In this document: positions 12,300-24,826 of the stretch, piece by piece
Numbering within the stretch: position 1 is the stretch's first letter
How the letters are laid out: each line of letters starts with the position of its first letter
Assembly (NCBI GenBank): GCA_902729315.2
Contig: LR746272.1
Span: forward strand, 4,471,037-4,535,036
Source of the DNA: Spirodela intermedia
Lineage: Eukaryota > Streptophyta > Magnoliopsida > Alismatales > Araceae
DNA length: 64,000 nucleotides
Reading direction: 5' to 3'
Notes under the pieces: generated by a model
Seen by the model: the letters and a program-made list of their open reading frames with translations, nothing else
The model's database searches: none
Told to the model about the DNA's origin: nothing
Made by a program: the position numbers and the translations under genes

Positions 12300-14081
12300 C
12301 TACGTAAGATGTACTAATAGGAAGTATGTTGGGGTAGGCCCTCCTAGTAGATCCTCGACGGGGATGTGAGGGGGATGGGTAGTGCCCAAGCCTATACCCT
12401 CAGAGAAAGGGGTAGACCTCGATCCGTGGGGACTAAGAGGTGGACTCCTGTTACGTGGGGAAGAGTGAATGGGTGGGGAGGAGCTAGGTGGTGGAGAGAC
12501 ACTAATGGGTGGAGTGGGGTGGGTGAGTATGGGAGGTTGGATAGCCCGGGGTTTAGTGTTCCTTATAGTAAGAACATTATCAGTCTCCTCAATCAAAGTA
12601 CTGAGAGCATCGAAAGCATTCGATGTTTGGACTATCTTTCCTATGTCTACTGAGACAAGAGGTGATGCTCGTGCTACCGTCTTCCTCCCTTTACGGGTGG
12701 AAATGGACGCTCGAGGAATGGAATGTGTCGTCAAAGTAGGTGGAGGTGTCTTGTGAGAACCTGTCAGTAGGGTACTAGCCTAGAATGTTGATGGTCGGGA
12801 TGGACTGTGTGAGGTCGGTGTAGGACGATGACTAGATGTAGTCTTTCCTACCTCAACAATAAAGTCGTCATATGAGAGAGGTGGTAAGTGAAGAGAAGTA
12901 GACCCCAACAGTGATGAAGCATTTTTTTGTCGACATGTGTGAATAGTGTGTCCAAAAACCATGCAATGTGTGCAGAAATGAGGTAATCTCTCATATATAA
13001 TATTTTGGTAGATTTTCTCATCCCTATTCTGCAAAATAATCATGCACTGAAGGGGGGCTAAGAGGTCTAACTCTACACATACATGGGTATATCCTGGACG
13101 ATTGAATATTTTAACACCTGGATCTAGGCGTATAAATGTTCCGACTGTATTGGTCAAGGACTCGAGTGCCTTGGGCGTGAATAGATGTGCTGGCAAGCTT
13201 GGAAAACCTATCCAAACTAGAGTAGAGTGAGGTTATTTCCCTCGAGAGGTGCCGTTAAGATATGGGGTCCATCTATGAGTGTACATGATAGCATTTTGAA
13301 TCTCCCATGTGGTTCGGCTCTAGGCTTTCTGATAGTCAGCCTTGAGCTCGAATCGGATGAAGACACTCCAATAATCACGAGCGCTAATGGCTACATTTCC
13401 CTGAAAATGTCCAAGGGCTAAATATATTTTCTAGATGTCATCTAAATTGGAACATTTTGTGGTAAAACGTCCAATCAATGCAAACTAGAATGCTTCAGCT
13501 AGCTGAGAGACCTCGTTCAAAGAGAATGAGACTATTCTCATTCCTTCTTCCTCGATATAACGTCATGATAAGAGATCCGTAGTGTACATAGGGAGTAATG
13601 GAGCTCGGTGTGTGTTCTAAGTTGTAGCAGTTGGCTGTATTCTTGTAAGTCGCTGGGCCCAAGTCTTGGTTAAGGTTTGAGTGGGCTGGGCCGACATATT
13701 AGGAATTTGTGTGGGCTGGGTTAGTATGGCTGGGGCTTGAGTTTGGATTTGGGCTGGCTCTACCTGCATAGGTCTTACTTTGGCAATAACAGGCCGCGCA
13801 TGTGCTTGGGCCCAGACATCCTTGGGTTTCGTGGCCTTGGGTGTTGCTGCCTCAGCTTGAGTGGGTGCCGCCGCCACCATAGTGGTGCCGCCCCCGTCAG
13901 CCCCCATTAACGGGGACACGTTGGCTGTCAGGACCGAGGTGACGGCGTCGGCAGAATGCGGCACCTTTATCTCGGCTTCCTCTTGTCCGTTGATCTCAAG
14001 ATCAACGGTCAGATGATGAAGAGTCGATTTTGAGGAAAAGCTGCCACCTGACACCTTTTCTCTGGAAGCTAATGAGTCCAC
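12300..14081 (-). pseudogene. LINE ORF1: DUF4283-like region plus CCHC knuckle
   Basis: From 14081 leftward there is an Ala/Pro/Thr-rich N-terminus ending in TWAQRL. A DUF4283-like region follows (about 13200-13600, with stops), including VWIGFPSLPAHLF. A knuckle reads YERLPHFCTHCMVFGHTIHTC (C-x2-C-x4-H-x4-C, near 12940-12985). A Pro/Ser-rich tail lies at 12300-12734. This is the usual order in plant LINE ORF1 RNA-binding proteins. Frameshifts at about 13615 and 13200 break it. Confidence 0.75.
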
Positions 14082-14398
14082 ATCAACGGCGCCGTCTCCT
14101 TTCCCGCAAACGAGAGAGATATTACCTTTAGAACAAAAAGTTCGGAAAAATACTTCTCAATGAAGAAATCTTGACAACGAAGGCTTCAATCCACTATTTT
14201 CGATGCTTAATAGCTTGAAGTTGATAGATTTTGGCCTTTTGAATCTAATGGAACTGATTTTAGCGCGATCGGAAGTCACATGAAAAAGATATTGCCATTT
14301 CAGATGGAGGTCAGTTGAAGGTGAAGAGAGAGAAGCTCCCGCAAGGAGAGAGAAAAAAGTTGAGCAAATGGCTTGGGGGGTAAAAGTTGAGAAAAAAG
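14082..14398 (-). other. LINE 5' untranslated region
   Basis: This stretch lies between the ORF1 start and the 5' junction with Ath-1. It has no coding signal. In LINE orientation it begins with a CT-rich run (CTTTTTTCTCAAC). No separate promoter element is recognised. Confidence 0.55.
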
Positions 14399-14542
14399 TT
14401 ACTAGCATATGAAATTACTATGGGTTTTGACTCTTTTATTTGTCCTAGAATGGCCCCCACTACATAGTTCAATGCATCACACATTATTTCAAAGGGAAGG
14501 GACCAATCAAAAGCTTGTAAAATGAGTGCCTCAGTAAGTAAT
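14399..14542 (-). pseudogene. Ath-1 RT/RNase H fragment between LINE and Ath-2
   Basis: Only 144 bp of Ath-1 remain here. The reverse strand reads LQAFDWSLPFEIMCDALNYV and SKPIVISYAS, which matches Ath-2 at 19915-20035. Its right end is the target duplication GTAAT (14538-14542). The frame resumes at 26423 on the far side of Ath-2. Confidence 0.9.
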
Positions 14543-16176
14543 TGATAAGTATTCATTATCATGAGTTAATAATTAGTAAATAATATAGTTTTAGCCTTAA
14601 CTCATGATAAATAGACTTATATTTATGTTAAAAAATGATTTATGGTTTTCAGTTAATTAACGTGAATTTTTGGGTAATTATGTGATTTTATACGATTTTG
14701 ATAATCTTACTTTTGAGATAAATGAAGAACAAGAAATAAAAATAAAAAATATTACAAAATGGGGGGACCCACCAGTCAGTCAGGCCAACAAGCGGGTCGA
14801 AAGCGTAGTTGGGGAGTAGCTGCGAGCAGGAACTCGAGCAAGTTAGGTTGGACCGATAGGGGCACGTGTGTGCCACTCCCCTTCCATGTCACTGGTGGCC
14901 AGCCGGCTGTGGGGCAAGGAGTAGTCGTACACGTGAGAGAAGGGACTTTGCTTACAAAGCTAACATTACTATATATTCGCCTGAAAAATCGGCGCACAAT
15001 CGATGTGGGACTAAACCCGCGTCACACCTTCCTCACAGGCGGGCAACCGGCGCGAGTTTGAATCCTTCCAGAGTCAAAAGTCATATATTTTTATCTAATT
15101 ATCGCGACTTTCCTGCAGATTGTTGGTGAAGGATTAAGCAATGAGAATCGCTAGATCATCGGCAAAAATCTCATCAACGTGATTCGTAGAGCATTGCTAC
15201 TAAAATTGTTGAACGATTTGCGATAAAAGGATTGCAAATCCATCAAGTAAATCATCTTTGATTGATCAACAAACAAGCCGTCGTCGAGAAGAGGACGATC
15301 CATCAGGAGATGAGTCGCCACCTCCTGAGAGCGTACCAGATGCGATGAAGAGCCTCCTCTTGCTGCGCGGACCTGAGGATGAAGCTCCTTGACACGTGCC
15401 CCACCTCCATCCAGCTCTTCTCCGTTGGGTGACAGCCGTCGGAGAGCTGCAAAGTCGCCGTTTTTCCACTCCGCCGGGTGACAGCTGCCAGAGACAATTA
15501 AACGACCCACTTCATTGATCTCTAGACTTCGCGAGAAGATCTAGAGATTGCCCACGTCGTCTTTGTCCAAGGAGAGCCTTCGAGGCCGTGGACATTGCAC
15601 GACAATCCTCCCGAACACTCAGGATTCCAGTGCATCACCGACGCATCGCCATCGCGACGCCGGAACTCTGTTTTCCTACTTTCAATTTAATTTACGCTTC
15701 ATTTAGTGATACTTTGTGTGATTTTAATTTACTAAACTATACTTCATTCAATTACGATTCTTCCGACTTTTACATATCTTAATTTGATTAATTAAATCTT
15801 TTATAATCACTTACGTAAGAATCACTAAGTGGAACTCTATTTTTGCCCGATTCGCGTTCGCTGGGGATTGACATCATCCTGACGTCCGCACCCTTATTTC
15901 CTTTTTTTTCGTGAGTTTTAAATATATTTCCTTTTCATTTCCTAGTATAAAATTCATAGAAAATTGTATTCATTGAGAAAAAATCTGAATAATTACAAAA
16001 TATTATATTACATCCCTGTGATTGACTTGGGAAATTACCACTATTTTTGAAAGTTTTATTGAATTACAATTGATAGATTTATTTAGAAATACTTCTAAAT
16101 ATCCAAAAATTCATATTTTCTAGTTTTATAAATTTAATATTTGCGTGATTTAATATACAATGACTAAGTCACGTCA
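14543..16176 (+). repeat. Ath-2 5' LTR
   Basis: It is 1634 bp, begins TGATAAGTATTC and ends AAGTCACGTCA. It has one copy of the 144-bp unit. An inverted repeat (ATCATGAGTTAA with TTAACTCATGAT) lies within its first 80 bp. The sequence is joined directly to the primer site downstream. Confidence 0.93.
14970..15011 (-). promoter_or_regulatory. Antisense USE-TATA pair in Ath-2 5' LTR
   Basis: CGATGTGGGAC at 15001-15011 is the exact reverse complement of the USE. TATATA is at 14970-14975, with 25 nt between. Confidence 0.45.
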
Positions 16177-16181
16177 AATTT

Positions 16182-16199
16182 TGGTGCCGTTGTCAGGGA
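16182..16199 (+). other. Ath-2 primer-binding site (tRNA-Asp type)
   Basis: TGGTGCCGTTGTCAGGGA resembles the complement of the 3' end of plant tRNA-Asp (TGGCGCCGTTGCCGGGGA form in Athila). It lies 5 nt after the LTR. Two positions have changed. Confidence 0.8.
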
Positions 16200-16389
16200 T
16201 GTATTGCATAATATATAGTATTTTTCTGTTTTTCTCTTAGAGTACACAAAAAAAAACTTAACTCTTGTTTTATTTTCTTTTTGCCGATTTTTATTAGAAA
16301 AAGGGAACAAAAAGAAGCACGACAAGGATTTGAGCATCCTGAAGGAGGGTAACAGTTACTAACTTTTTCTCTCAAATTTATTAATTTTT

Positions 16390-18183
16390 ATGCATGGTAG
16401 AAGATCCTTGCATCCAAGGCTAGAAAATTCTTTCATTATTTCATTCAAAAATAAAAATCCAAAAGAAAAATTAATTTTGATGGATCCTGAAGGAAGTACA
16501 AGTCAAACTGAGAACAATCCTATGGCCATGAAAAATCATTATATCCCTAATTCATTTCAAAGAGCATCTAATATTAGAGTCTCATTAGCACTCACTGTTA
16601 AATTCGAAATAAATCCATGAATTTTTCAAATGCTCCCTAATTTTCATGGATTGCCTTTAGAGGAACCTCATCAGCACTTAGAAAAATTTCATATGGTCTG
16701 TGATTTAGTTAATCTCCCTCAAGTTACACTAGAAATTATTAAGATGAAATTATTCCCTCATACACTTAGAGACAAAGCTAGTCATTGGCTATCTACATTA
16801 GATAGAGAATTAACTAGCTAGAAAGATATAGAATAGGTTTTTGTTTGAAAATTTTATCTCTTAGGAAAAACTCAAAATATGAGAAAGCATATATGGAGTT
16901 TTTCTCAAAGACCAAGAGAAACTTTGCATGAGACATGGGAAAAATTTAAAGATTTACTTAGAAAGTGTCCTCATCATGTTATACCTAAGTGGTAGCTCAA
17001 TAGAATTTTTTATGATGGATTATTAGAACAACTTAGAAATATGGTTGATTCTATGTGGAGGAGCTTTTATGGAGAAAACTCCTGATGAGATTTACAGTCT
17101 TTATGAGAATTTAAGTGAAAATTCTAGAGATCAAGCCTCTTTCGAATTATATGACAAGGATAAGAAGAGAAGAATTTATGAATTGCATCATGATGATGAT
17201 TCTAAACTAGAAATGAGGTTAATCAGATTAATCAAAGATTAGAACAAATTAATTTACTTATTGATAATATTAGAAAGCCTTTTAACCCTCAATTTAATTT
17301 GAATAGTACATGTCCTATGTATGGTGAAAATGATTATTCTGAATTTCAATGTTATAATTTAGATCAATCATTTCACCCTATGCAAGAACAAGTGCAAGTA
17401 GCTCATGATTTTAATAGAAATAGGGAACCTTTTTCAAATTCTTATAATCCTAATTGGAGGAATAATTTTTCATGGAGAGACCCAAATAATATTCAAAATC
17501 CAGAAGCACTTAGACCCAATTCAAACTCTGAATTTCGTCCAAAACAAGAAAACAGATTTCAGAAAAATCAGCCCTCTCAAACCCAACTTGATGCTATGGA
17601 AATGATGCAGCAAATGAGCCAAATGATGTAACAAACTATGAATCAAATGATGCAGCACCGGAAACAAATTATAGAGGCCCTTGGGAATAAGAGAGAAGAG
17701 GGACAGCTACCTAATCAGCCCATAGAAAATCTAGGGAACCGCCCAACAATAGGATTTCAGCAAGGGGAGTATAGTAGCATGAATCTAGGAAAAAACCCAT
17801 GAAATGAAAATGTTAAGACAGTGAATGCATTAAGGAGTGGTAAGATCTTACCTGATCCTTATCCCCAAACATTAGAAGAAAAAGAAAACGTGGACAACCC
17901 AAAACAAAATCAAATAAGAGTAGAAGAGGATTTTATAGATTCTACCAAAGAAATTTTGAAAGAGAGGACAACCATTCCATTACCTAAAGCTCTAGAGCCT
18001 AGACGAGGAAAGAAAAAGGAACACAATGAAGAAATAAAGAAAATTTTACAAGATGTGCAAATTAGTCTTCCTTTACTCACTGCGATTGAACATATTCTTG
18101 AATATGCTAGAGTTTTGAAAGAAATGTGTACACCAAAAAGGGCACCTAGAGTAGAAAAATTATCTATGCATATTAGTGCATGA
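16390..18183 (+). pseudogene. gag: Ath-2 gag
   Basis: The start ATG at 16390 begins MHGRRSLHP, shared by all Athila copies here. The core phrase is FHGLPLEEPHQHLEKF (about 16640). Later come MEKTPDEIYSLYENLSEN and the knuckle-like CPMYGENDYSEFQC, in which Tyr replaces two zinc ligands. A Gln/Met-rich stretch (about 17590-17660) and a basic C-terminus that leads into protease follow. In-frame stops (for example at 16618 and 16819) and a frameshift near 17050 disable it. Gag would form the particle coat. Confidence 0.88.
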
Positions 18184-18207
18184 TTGTTAAATTAATTATT
18201 ATTTAAA

Positions 18208-18870
18208 TTGAGGGATACAGGTGCCCCTTTAATTTCGTGTGATATTGGTAGATTCATTTTTCAGAATGTATTACTTGACACTAGTGCTAGTATTAATTTA
18301 TTACTTGAGAGTATTTGTGATAAATTTAATATTTCTGATCTTAAACCTTCTACTGTTACCTTACAATTTGCTGATAGATCCATAAAACATTCTAAAGGTA
18401 TTTTAGAAAATGTGATAGTAATAGTTAAAGGGTGTAAATTTCTAACTGATTTTGTAATGTTGGAAATGGATTTTAATGGACAGTTTTATGATACACCAAT
18501 CATCCTAGGGAGACCATTTTTGCATACAGCAAAGATGAATATTGATTTTCCCACAAGTATTGCGAAAATTTCATGTGGAGATCAATTAGTAGAAATTAAA
18601 ATTTTTGAGGTATCAGATGATCTTAAGAAATCCCAAGTATATGATTGTCATACCATAGATCTTCTAGATGATTTTGATGATCCAGATGTTATTGATGACT
18701 GTGTGTTGGAAGAATTAGAGGAAATAGAGAATATAAATTTGAGAGAAAGGAAAGAGGAAGATCATCTGAATTTAGAGTTGAAACCTCTTCTCTCTAGTTT
18801 CAAATATATGTTTTTGGAGGAAAATAATTTATTTCTTATTATTATTGCAGCTGATTTGAGTGATGAATAG
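18208..18870 (+). pseudogene. Ath-2 aspartic protease and linker
   Basis: The 220-codon frame includes LLDTSASINLL, the active-site strand, where DTG has become DTS. It also has PIILGRPFLHTAKMNIDFP, the conserved C-terminal protease motif. Ath-1 keeps DTGAS at the same point (about 30205-30225). After about 18640 comes an acidic linker before RT. Confidence 0.85.
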
Positions 18871-19029
18871 GAAGAAGAATTATTAGATGTACTTAGAAAA
18901 AATAAGAAAGCTATGGGTTGGAAAATGGACGATCTAAGGGGCATTGATATGAGAGTATGCATGCATAGTATATATTTAGAGGAGGGGGCTAGAACTAGCA
19001 GGGAACCACAATGAAGATTAAATCCTAAC

Positions 19030-19740
19030 ATGATGGAAATTGTAAAAAAAGAAATTTTAAAGTGGCTAGCTGTTGATATTATTTATCCTATTTCAAATAG
19101 CAAATGGGCTAGTCCTACACAAGTAGTGCCAACAAAATCAGGGATCACGGTTATAAAAAACGAAAATGGGGATAAAATACATACAAGACTAACTATCGGT
19201 TGGAGAGTTTGCATTGGTTATAGAAAGTTAAATTCAGTTACTAGAAAAGATCATTTTCCCCTACCATTTACTGATCAAATTCTAGAAAAATTAGTTGGAA
19301 AAAACTTTTTTTATTTTCTGGATGGATACTCTGGTTATAATCAAATTTATATAAACCCTTTAGATCAAGAGAAAACAACTTTCACTTGTCCATTTGGTAC
19401 TTTTGCTTTTAAACGCATGCCTTTTGGTTTGTGTAATGCTCCAGCCACATTTCAAAGATGTATGCTGTCTATTTTTTCTGATATGATTAGAAAATACATG
19501 GAAATTTTTATGGACGATTTTTCTGTTTTTGGTGAATCATTTGATGAATGCTTCAATCATTTACAGCATGTACTTGAGAAATGCATAGAGAAAAAATTAG
19601 TTTTGAGTTGGGAGAAATCACATTTTATGGTTAAAGAGGGAGTTGTGTTGGGTCATATTGTGAGTGAAAAGGGTTTAGAGGTGGATAGAGCAAAAATTGA
19701 TATTATATCTAAAATGAAACTTCCGAATTTAGTAAAATAG
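19030..19740 (+). pseudogene. Ath-2 reverse transcriptase
   Basis: The frame has WRVCIGYRKLNSVTRKDHFP, then FFYFLDGYSGYNQI and FAFKRMPFGLCNAPATFQRC. The catalytic box is FMDDFSVFG (about 19507-19533). The core residues are present. A TAG at about 19738 ends the frame where the connection domain continues (IRSFLGHAGYY). Confidence 0.93.
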
Positions 19741-20440
19741 ATTAGATCTTTCTTAGGTCATGCAGGTTATTACAAAAAATTTATTCAAGATTTTTTGAAA
19801 ATTTCTAAACCTCTCACCATGCTATTATCTAGAGATGTGCCTTTTAATTTTGATGAGAAATGTATTGAGTCTTTTTCCGAAATAAAAAGATTACATACTG
19901 AGGCACCCATTTTACAAGCTCCTGATTGGTCCCTTCCCTTTGAAATAATGTGTGATGCATCGAATTATGTAGTGGGGGCCATTCTAGGACAAACAAAAGA
20001 GTCAAAACCCATAGTAATTTCATATGCTAGTAAAACTATATCCAATACTCAATTAAATTATACCACGACTGAAAAAGAGTTGTTAGCTGTAGTATTTTCG
20101 TTAGAAAGGTTTATATCATATAGTTTGGGAGGTAAAATTATTATTTATACTAATCATGCAGTATTAAAATATCTATTAAATAAGAAAGATACAAAGCCAT
20201 GTTTATTAAGATAGATTTTATTGTTGCAAGAATTTGACTTAGAAATAAAAGATAAAAAAGGTTTCGAGAATGTTATTGCTAACCATCTTTTTAGATTAAG
20301 TGATACAAGAATAAAGGCAGCACCTTTACAAGATGCATTTCTAGATGAACAATTGATGGCAGCTCAACATCAACCATCACCATGGTATGCACATATTGTT
20401 AATTTTCTGGTTTCTAGAAAAACTCTAGAACAGTGAGATA
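19741..20440 (+). pseudogene. Ath-2 RT connection and RNase H
   Basis: The sequence continues from RT through IRSFLGHAGYYKKFIQDF. RNase H follows with FEIMCDASNYVVGAILGQ (first catalytic Asp), TEKELLAVVFSLERF (Glu) and IIIYTNHAVLKYLL, where the usual TDH reads TNH. A stop lies near 20213. The tail includes DKKGFENVIANHLFRL. Confidence 0.87.
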
Positions 20441-20499
20441 AGAACAGAAAACATCATTTTTTTTCTAAGATTAGAAATTATTTTTGGCATGATCCTAAT

Positions 20500-21600
20500 T
20501 TATATTACTTGGGCAATGATCAAATTTTAAGGAGATGTGTTCATGAAGAAGAATATCATAGCATTATTAACATGTGCCATTCATCTAACTGTGGAGGACA
20601 TTTTTTTGGACGAAAAACAGCTGCAAAAAATTTTCAGTGTGGTTTTTATTGGCCTACAATTATTAAAGATTCTATAGAATTTAGTAGAACATGTATTTCA
20701 TGCCAATCTATAGGTAACATGAGTAAAAAAGATGAAATGCCTATGAGTAACATGTCAGTAGTTGAAATTTTTGATGTATGAGGAATAGATTTCATGGGTC
20801 CCTTCCCATCAGCTGAAAAATATGAATATATTTTACTTGCTGTTGATTATGTGTCGAAGTGGGTGGAAGCTATTCCTACTAGAACTAATGATCATAAAAT
20901 CGTGATGAAATTTGTGTAGGAAAATGTTTTTTCGAGATTTGGATGTCCTAGAGTGATTATTAGTGACGGAGGAACACATTTTACAAATAAATATTTCAAG
21001 GAACTGTTGAAAAAGAATGGAGTACACCATAGAGTAGCCACTCCATATCATCCCCAAACAAATGGGCAAGCTGAAGTAGCAAATAAGGAAATTCAGAAAA
21101 TTTTGAGAAAAATAGTTAGACTAGATAGGAAAGATTGGCCCACGAAATTACAAGATGCATTATGGGCTTATAGAATAGCTTATAAAAATCTCATAGGTAT
21201 GTCCCCATTTCGTCTCATTTTTGAAAAGCCATGTCATCTTTCTGTGGAAATAGAGCATAAAGCATTATTGGCTATAAAAATTTATGTGTGGATGAGAAAT
21301 CAGCTAGTGGGCATAGAATTTTTCAGCTACATGAATTAGAGGAGTTGAGGAATGAAGCTTATGAAAATCATAGAATATATAAAGAAAAAACTAAAACTTT
21401 CCATGATAAATACATTAGCAGAAAAAAATTTGATGTTAGACAAAAAGTGTGGTTATATGATTTTAGGCTGAAATTATTCCCAAAAAAATTAAAATCAAAA
21501 TGGAAAGGGCCTTATGTGGTGGAAGAGACATATGATCATAGGGCTGTAATGATTAAAGATCCTAAAAGTGATCATAACTTTAAGGTAAATGGATAGTGGC
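20500..21600 (+). pseudogene. Ath-2 integrase
   Basis: The zinc-binding region is near 20550-20720 (HSIINMCHSSNCGGHF, CISCQSIGN). The catalytic core has GIDFMGPFPSAEKYEYILLA (first Asp), [15 protein letters not shown] (second Asp) and [15 protein letters not shown] (Glu). The tail gives [15 protein letters not shown] and, in a shifted frame from 21288, [15 protein letters not shown]. Stops occur near 20779 and 20918, and a frameshift near 21285. No chromodomain is present, as expected for Athila. Confidence 0.9.
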
Positions 21601-22683
21601 TTAAACATTACATAGAACATGAACGTCTTGTAGAAAAATAAATTTTATTATTAAAAGAAATTCAAGAGTAAGACCAAGGAGTCCAACTAGAGACATTAAA
21701 TTTAGCGCTGCATAGGAAGTTCTTTTAATTTCACAATACTTGTTTCTATATTTATTTTTTTTTGAAAAAGTGCAGGAGGAGGAGTGTAAGATGAAGTGGA
21801 AAATTAAAAACGAGGTTGAGGTGATGTCTTTCTGAGCTTCTTCATTTATGAAAATATTTTTAATGCTTAACTTTGCAGATATGCATGCTTCACTTGAAAA
21901 TTATATTTTCTGCATATTTTGTTTCGAGTTTTCTGTGTCATTGAGGACAATGTCATTTTTAAGTTGGGGGTGAAGTATTCATTATTAATTTATGCTGTAG
22001 GACGATTAAGAACATGTGTTTGCATTTTATTCAACTTAGAACAGCAACTAAAAACATAAAAATAAAATAAAATTCGGAAAAATTGCAACATCTATTTTCT
22101 GGTTTTCTGTCAAAAACAACAGACTGTCAAAAATAGCAGACAAAAAACAGCCCAAAATTTGAAATTCTAGAAGACCTTTTTCTCACATTTCAATCCCCTA
22201 GATATCTATTCTGAAATTCGAAATTACAGCTATAAAGAAGATAGTTTTGATTTATTTTTGACAAATTTATTGCTGCTAAAATAGAACTGAAAACAGAAAA
22301 CAGAACTGTCAGAACTATCTAATTTACAAATTCCTTGCATCATATTGCATGCATGAAAAATTAAATCAATTAGATTGATTGATACCAAAAGATACTAGGA
22401 AGATTATTATTTAGTCAAAAGAATGATCTAGTAGCATGAAATGTTGAAATACTCTTTGGATACATGATAGATAAGATGGATTTGATTTTATAGATTTTCA
22501 CTTCATGATCTTGATGGATAATATTTACTTGATGTGAAAATTTGATTGATCATTTGAGTGTAATAGAGATTTTTGCACCTTGATCTATAGGACTTGTGAG
22601 GAGAAATCACTTATTTCGAAAAAAAAGAAAAAAAGAAAGAGAGCAATGTGAAAAATCTAGAAACGAAGAGTACACATGGAGGG
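21601..22683 (+). other. Ath-2 3' spacer, first part
   Basis: It is AT-rich and matches 41690-42740 of Ath-NA1 and, in reverse, 4950-6110 of Ath-1. At about 21940-21975 it has ATTGAGGACAAT followed by a polypurine run (AAGTTGGGGGTGAAG), a second, internal polypurine tract. No env-like gene is recognised. Confidence 0.75.
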
Positions 22684-24280
22684 TGACATGACCCAGTTGT
22701 TGTATATTAAATCACGCAAATATTAAATTTATAAAACTAGAAAATACGAATTTTTGGATATTTAGAAGTATTTCTAAATAAATATATCAATTATAATTCA
22801 ATAAAAATTCCAAAAATAGTGATAATTTTCCAAGTCGATCACAAGGATGTAATATAATATCTGGTAATTATTAAGAATTTTTCTCAATGAATACGATTTT
22901 CTTATGAATTTTATACTAGAAAATAAAAAGGAAATATATTTAAAATTCACGGAAAAAAGGAAATAAGGGTGCAGACGTCAGGATGATGTCAGCACCAGGC
23001 GAACGTGCACCAGGCGGAAACAGAGTTCCACCCGGCGATTCTTACGTAGGCGATTATAGACGACTCAATTAATTAAATTAAGATCTGTAAAAGTTGGAAG
23101 AATCAAAATTGAACGAAGTATAGTTTGGTAAATTAAAATCAACAAAGTATCACTAAATGAAGCGTAAATTAAATTGAAAGCAGGAAAACAGAGTTCCGGT
23201 GTCGCGACGACGATGCATCGGCAATGCACCGGAATCCTGAGCGTTTGGGAGGATCGTCGTGCAGTGTCCACGACCTCGAAGGCTCTCCTTGGACAAAGAC
23301 GACGTGGGCAATCTCTAGATCTTCTTGCGAAGTCTAGAGATCAATGAAGTGGGTCGTCGAATCGTCTCCGGCGGCTGTCACCCGGTGGAGCGGAAAACGG
23401 CGACTTTGCGGCTCTCCGGCGGTTGTCACCCGACGGAGAGGCACTGGATGGAAGTGGGGCGCGTGTTAGGGAGCTGCATCCTCAGGTCCGCGCAGCAAGA
23501 GGAGGCTCTTCATCGCATCTGGTACGCTCTCAGGAGGTGGCGACTGGTCTCCTGGCGGATCGTCCTCTTCCCAACGACGACTTATTCGTCGATCCTTTTA
23601 TCGCGAATCGTTCAGCAATTTTAGTAGCAATGCTCCGCGAATCGTGTTGACGAGATTTTTGCCGATGATCCAGCGATTCTCGTTGCTTAATCCTTCATCG
23701 GCGATCTGCAGGAAAGTCATGATAATCAGAGAAAAATATATAAATTTTGACTCTGGGAGGGTTCGAACCTGCGCCGGTCGCCCGGCTCTTCTGAGGAAGG
23801 TGTGACGGGGGTTTAGTCCCACATCAGTTGTACGCCGATTTTTCGAGCGAATATATAGTAATGTTAGCTTTCTTAGCAAAGTCCCTTCTCTCGCGTGTAC
23901 GACCACTCCTTGCCCCCCAGCCGGCTGGCCACTGGTGACGTGGAAGGGGAGTGGCGTATGCGTGCCCTGTCGGTCCCCAAGCCAAGCCCCTGCTCGCGGC
24001 TTACTCCTCGATTGCACTTCTGACCCGCTTGCGGGCTCGGCTGGCCGGCGAGTCCCCCCCATTTTCGCAATATTTTTATTTTTATTTGTTCTTTATTTAT
24101 CTCAAAAGTAAGACTGTAAAAATCGTATAAAATCACATAATTACCCAAAAATTCACGTTAATCAATTAAAAACCAAAAATCATTCTTTAACACAAATATA
24201 AGTCTATTTATCATGAGTTAAGGCTAAAACTATATTATTTACTAATTATTAACTCATGATAATGAAGACTTATCAAAGGG
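22679..24280 (-). repeat. Solo LTR nested in Ath-2 spacer (22684-24275)
   Basis: The LTR is 1592 bp, antisense to Ath-2, with edges TGACATGACCCAG and GACTTATCA. The likely target duplication is GAGGG (22679-22683) and AAGGG (24276-24280), with one change. The uninterrupted sequence in Ath-NA1 at 42729-42760 confirms the insertion point. This is the deepest level of the nest. Its USE copy has one substitution. Confidence 0.88.
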
Positions 24281-24826
24281 TGTGAGACATCATTCTCATT
24301 GTCGAAAATCGTGCATAGAAAAACACTAGTTGAAAAATAAGTGGATAAAGTGAAGGCCTTGAAAATGAAGAGTACACATGGAGGGTGTGAGACATCATTT
24401 TTATTGTCGAAATTTGTCTATAGAAAAAGCTACTTATCCACTATATATATATAAAAAAAAAAGAAGGAAGAAATATAGTGCAAACTTCAAAAATTAAGTC
24501 ATAGAAAAAGGGAAATGGAGGATCAATATCATTCTTGGATGAGTATTGATAATTGGAACATCTTGTAAATACATCTATGAGTGAAGAAGTGATAAAGATG
24601 TGAATAGAAGAAGTGAAGTCTAGATTGTTATTCCAAGGAGTGTTTAAACATTTAAGTGCTTGACATCATTCTTAAATACTTGATATAAGAATCCAAAGTA
24701 TTTAAAGGTACATCATTTCTAATTGTATTTTTTTTTCTGTATTGAAATATGATGTTTGAGATTTGTAAAATTTTATTTTCGTAATTCCATTGCTAAGGGA
24801 CTAGAAATGATTTAAGTTGGGGACTA
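24276..24826 (+). other. Ath-2 3' spacer, second part, and polypurine tract
   Basis: This continues the spacer after the solo LTR, with a second copy of the CACATGGAGGGTGTGAGACA segment near 24376. The terminal polypurine tract is AAGTTGGGGACTA, just before the 3' LTR at 24827. Confidence 0.75.

Larger units (their letters stand above)
7607..14398 (-). mobile_element. L1-type LINE (plant, with RNase H), near full length
   Basis: The LINE lies in the same strand orientation as its host Ath-1. Its 5' end is at 14398, where LINE sequence meets Ath-1 TTACTAGCATATG, and its 3' end is near 7607. From 5' to 3' it has an ORF1 with DUF4283-like and CCHC regions, endonuclease, reverse transcriptase, an RT C-terminal region and an RNase H domain. 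I see no poly(A) tail and no target duplication. Compared with Ath-2, about 125 bp of Ath-1 RNase H (equivalent to 20040-20165) is missing at the junction, so a deletion accompanied or followed the insertion. Confidence 0.85.
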
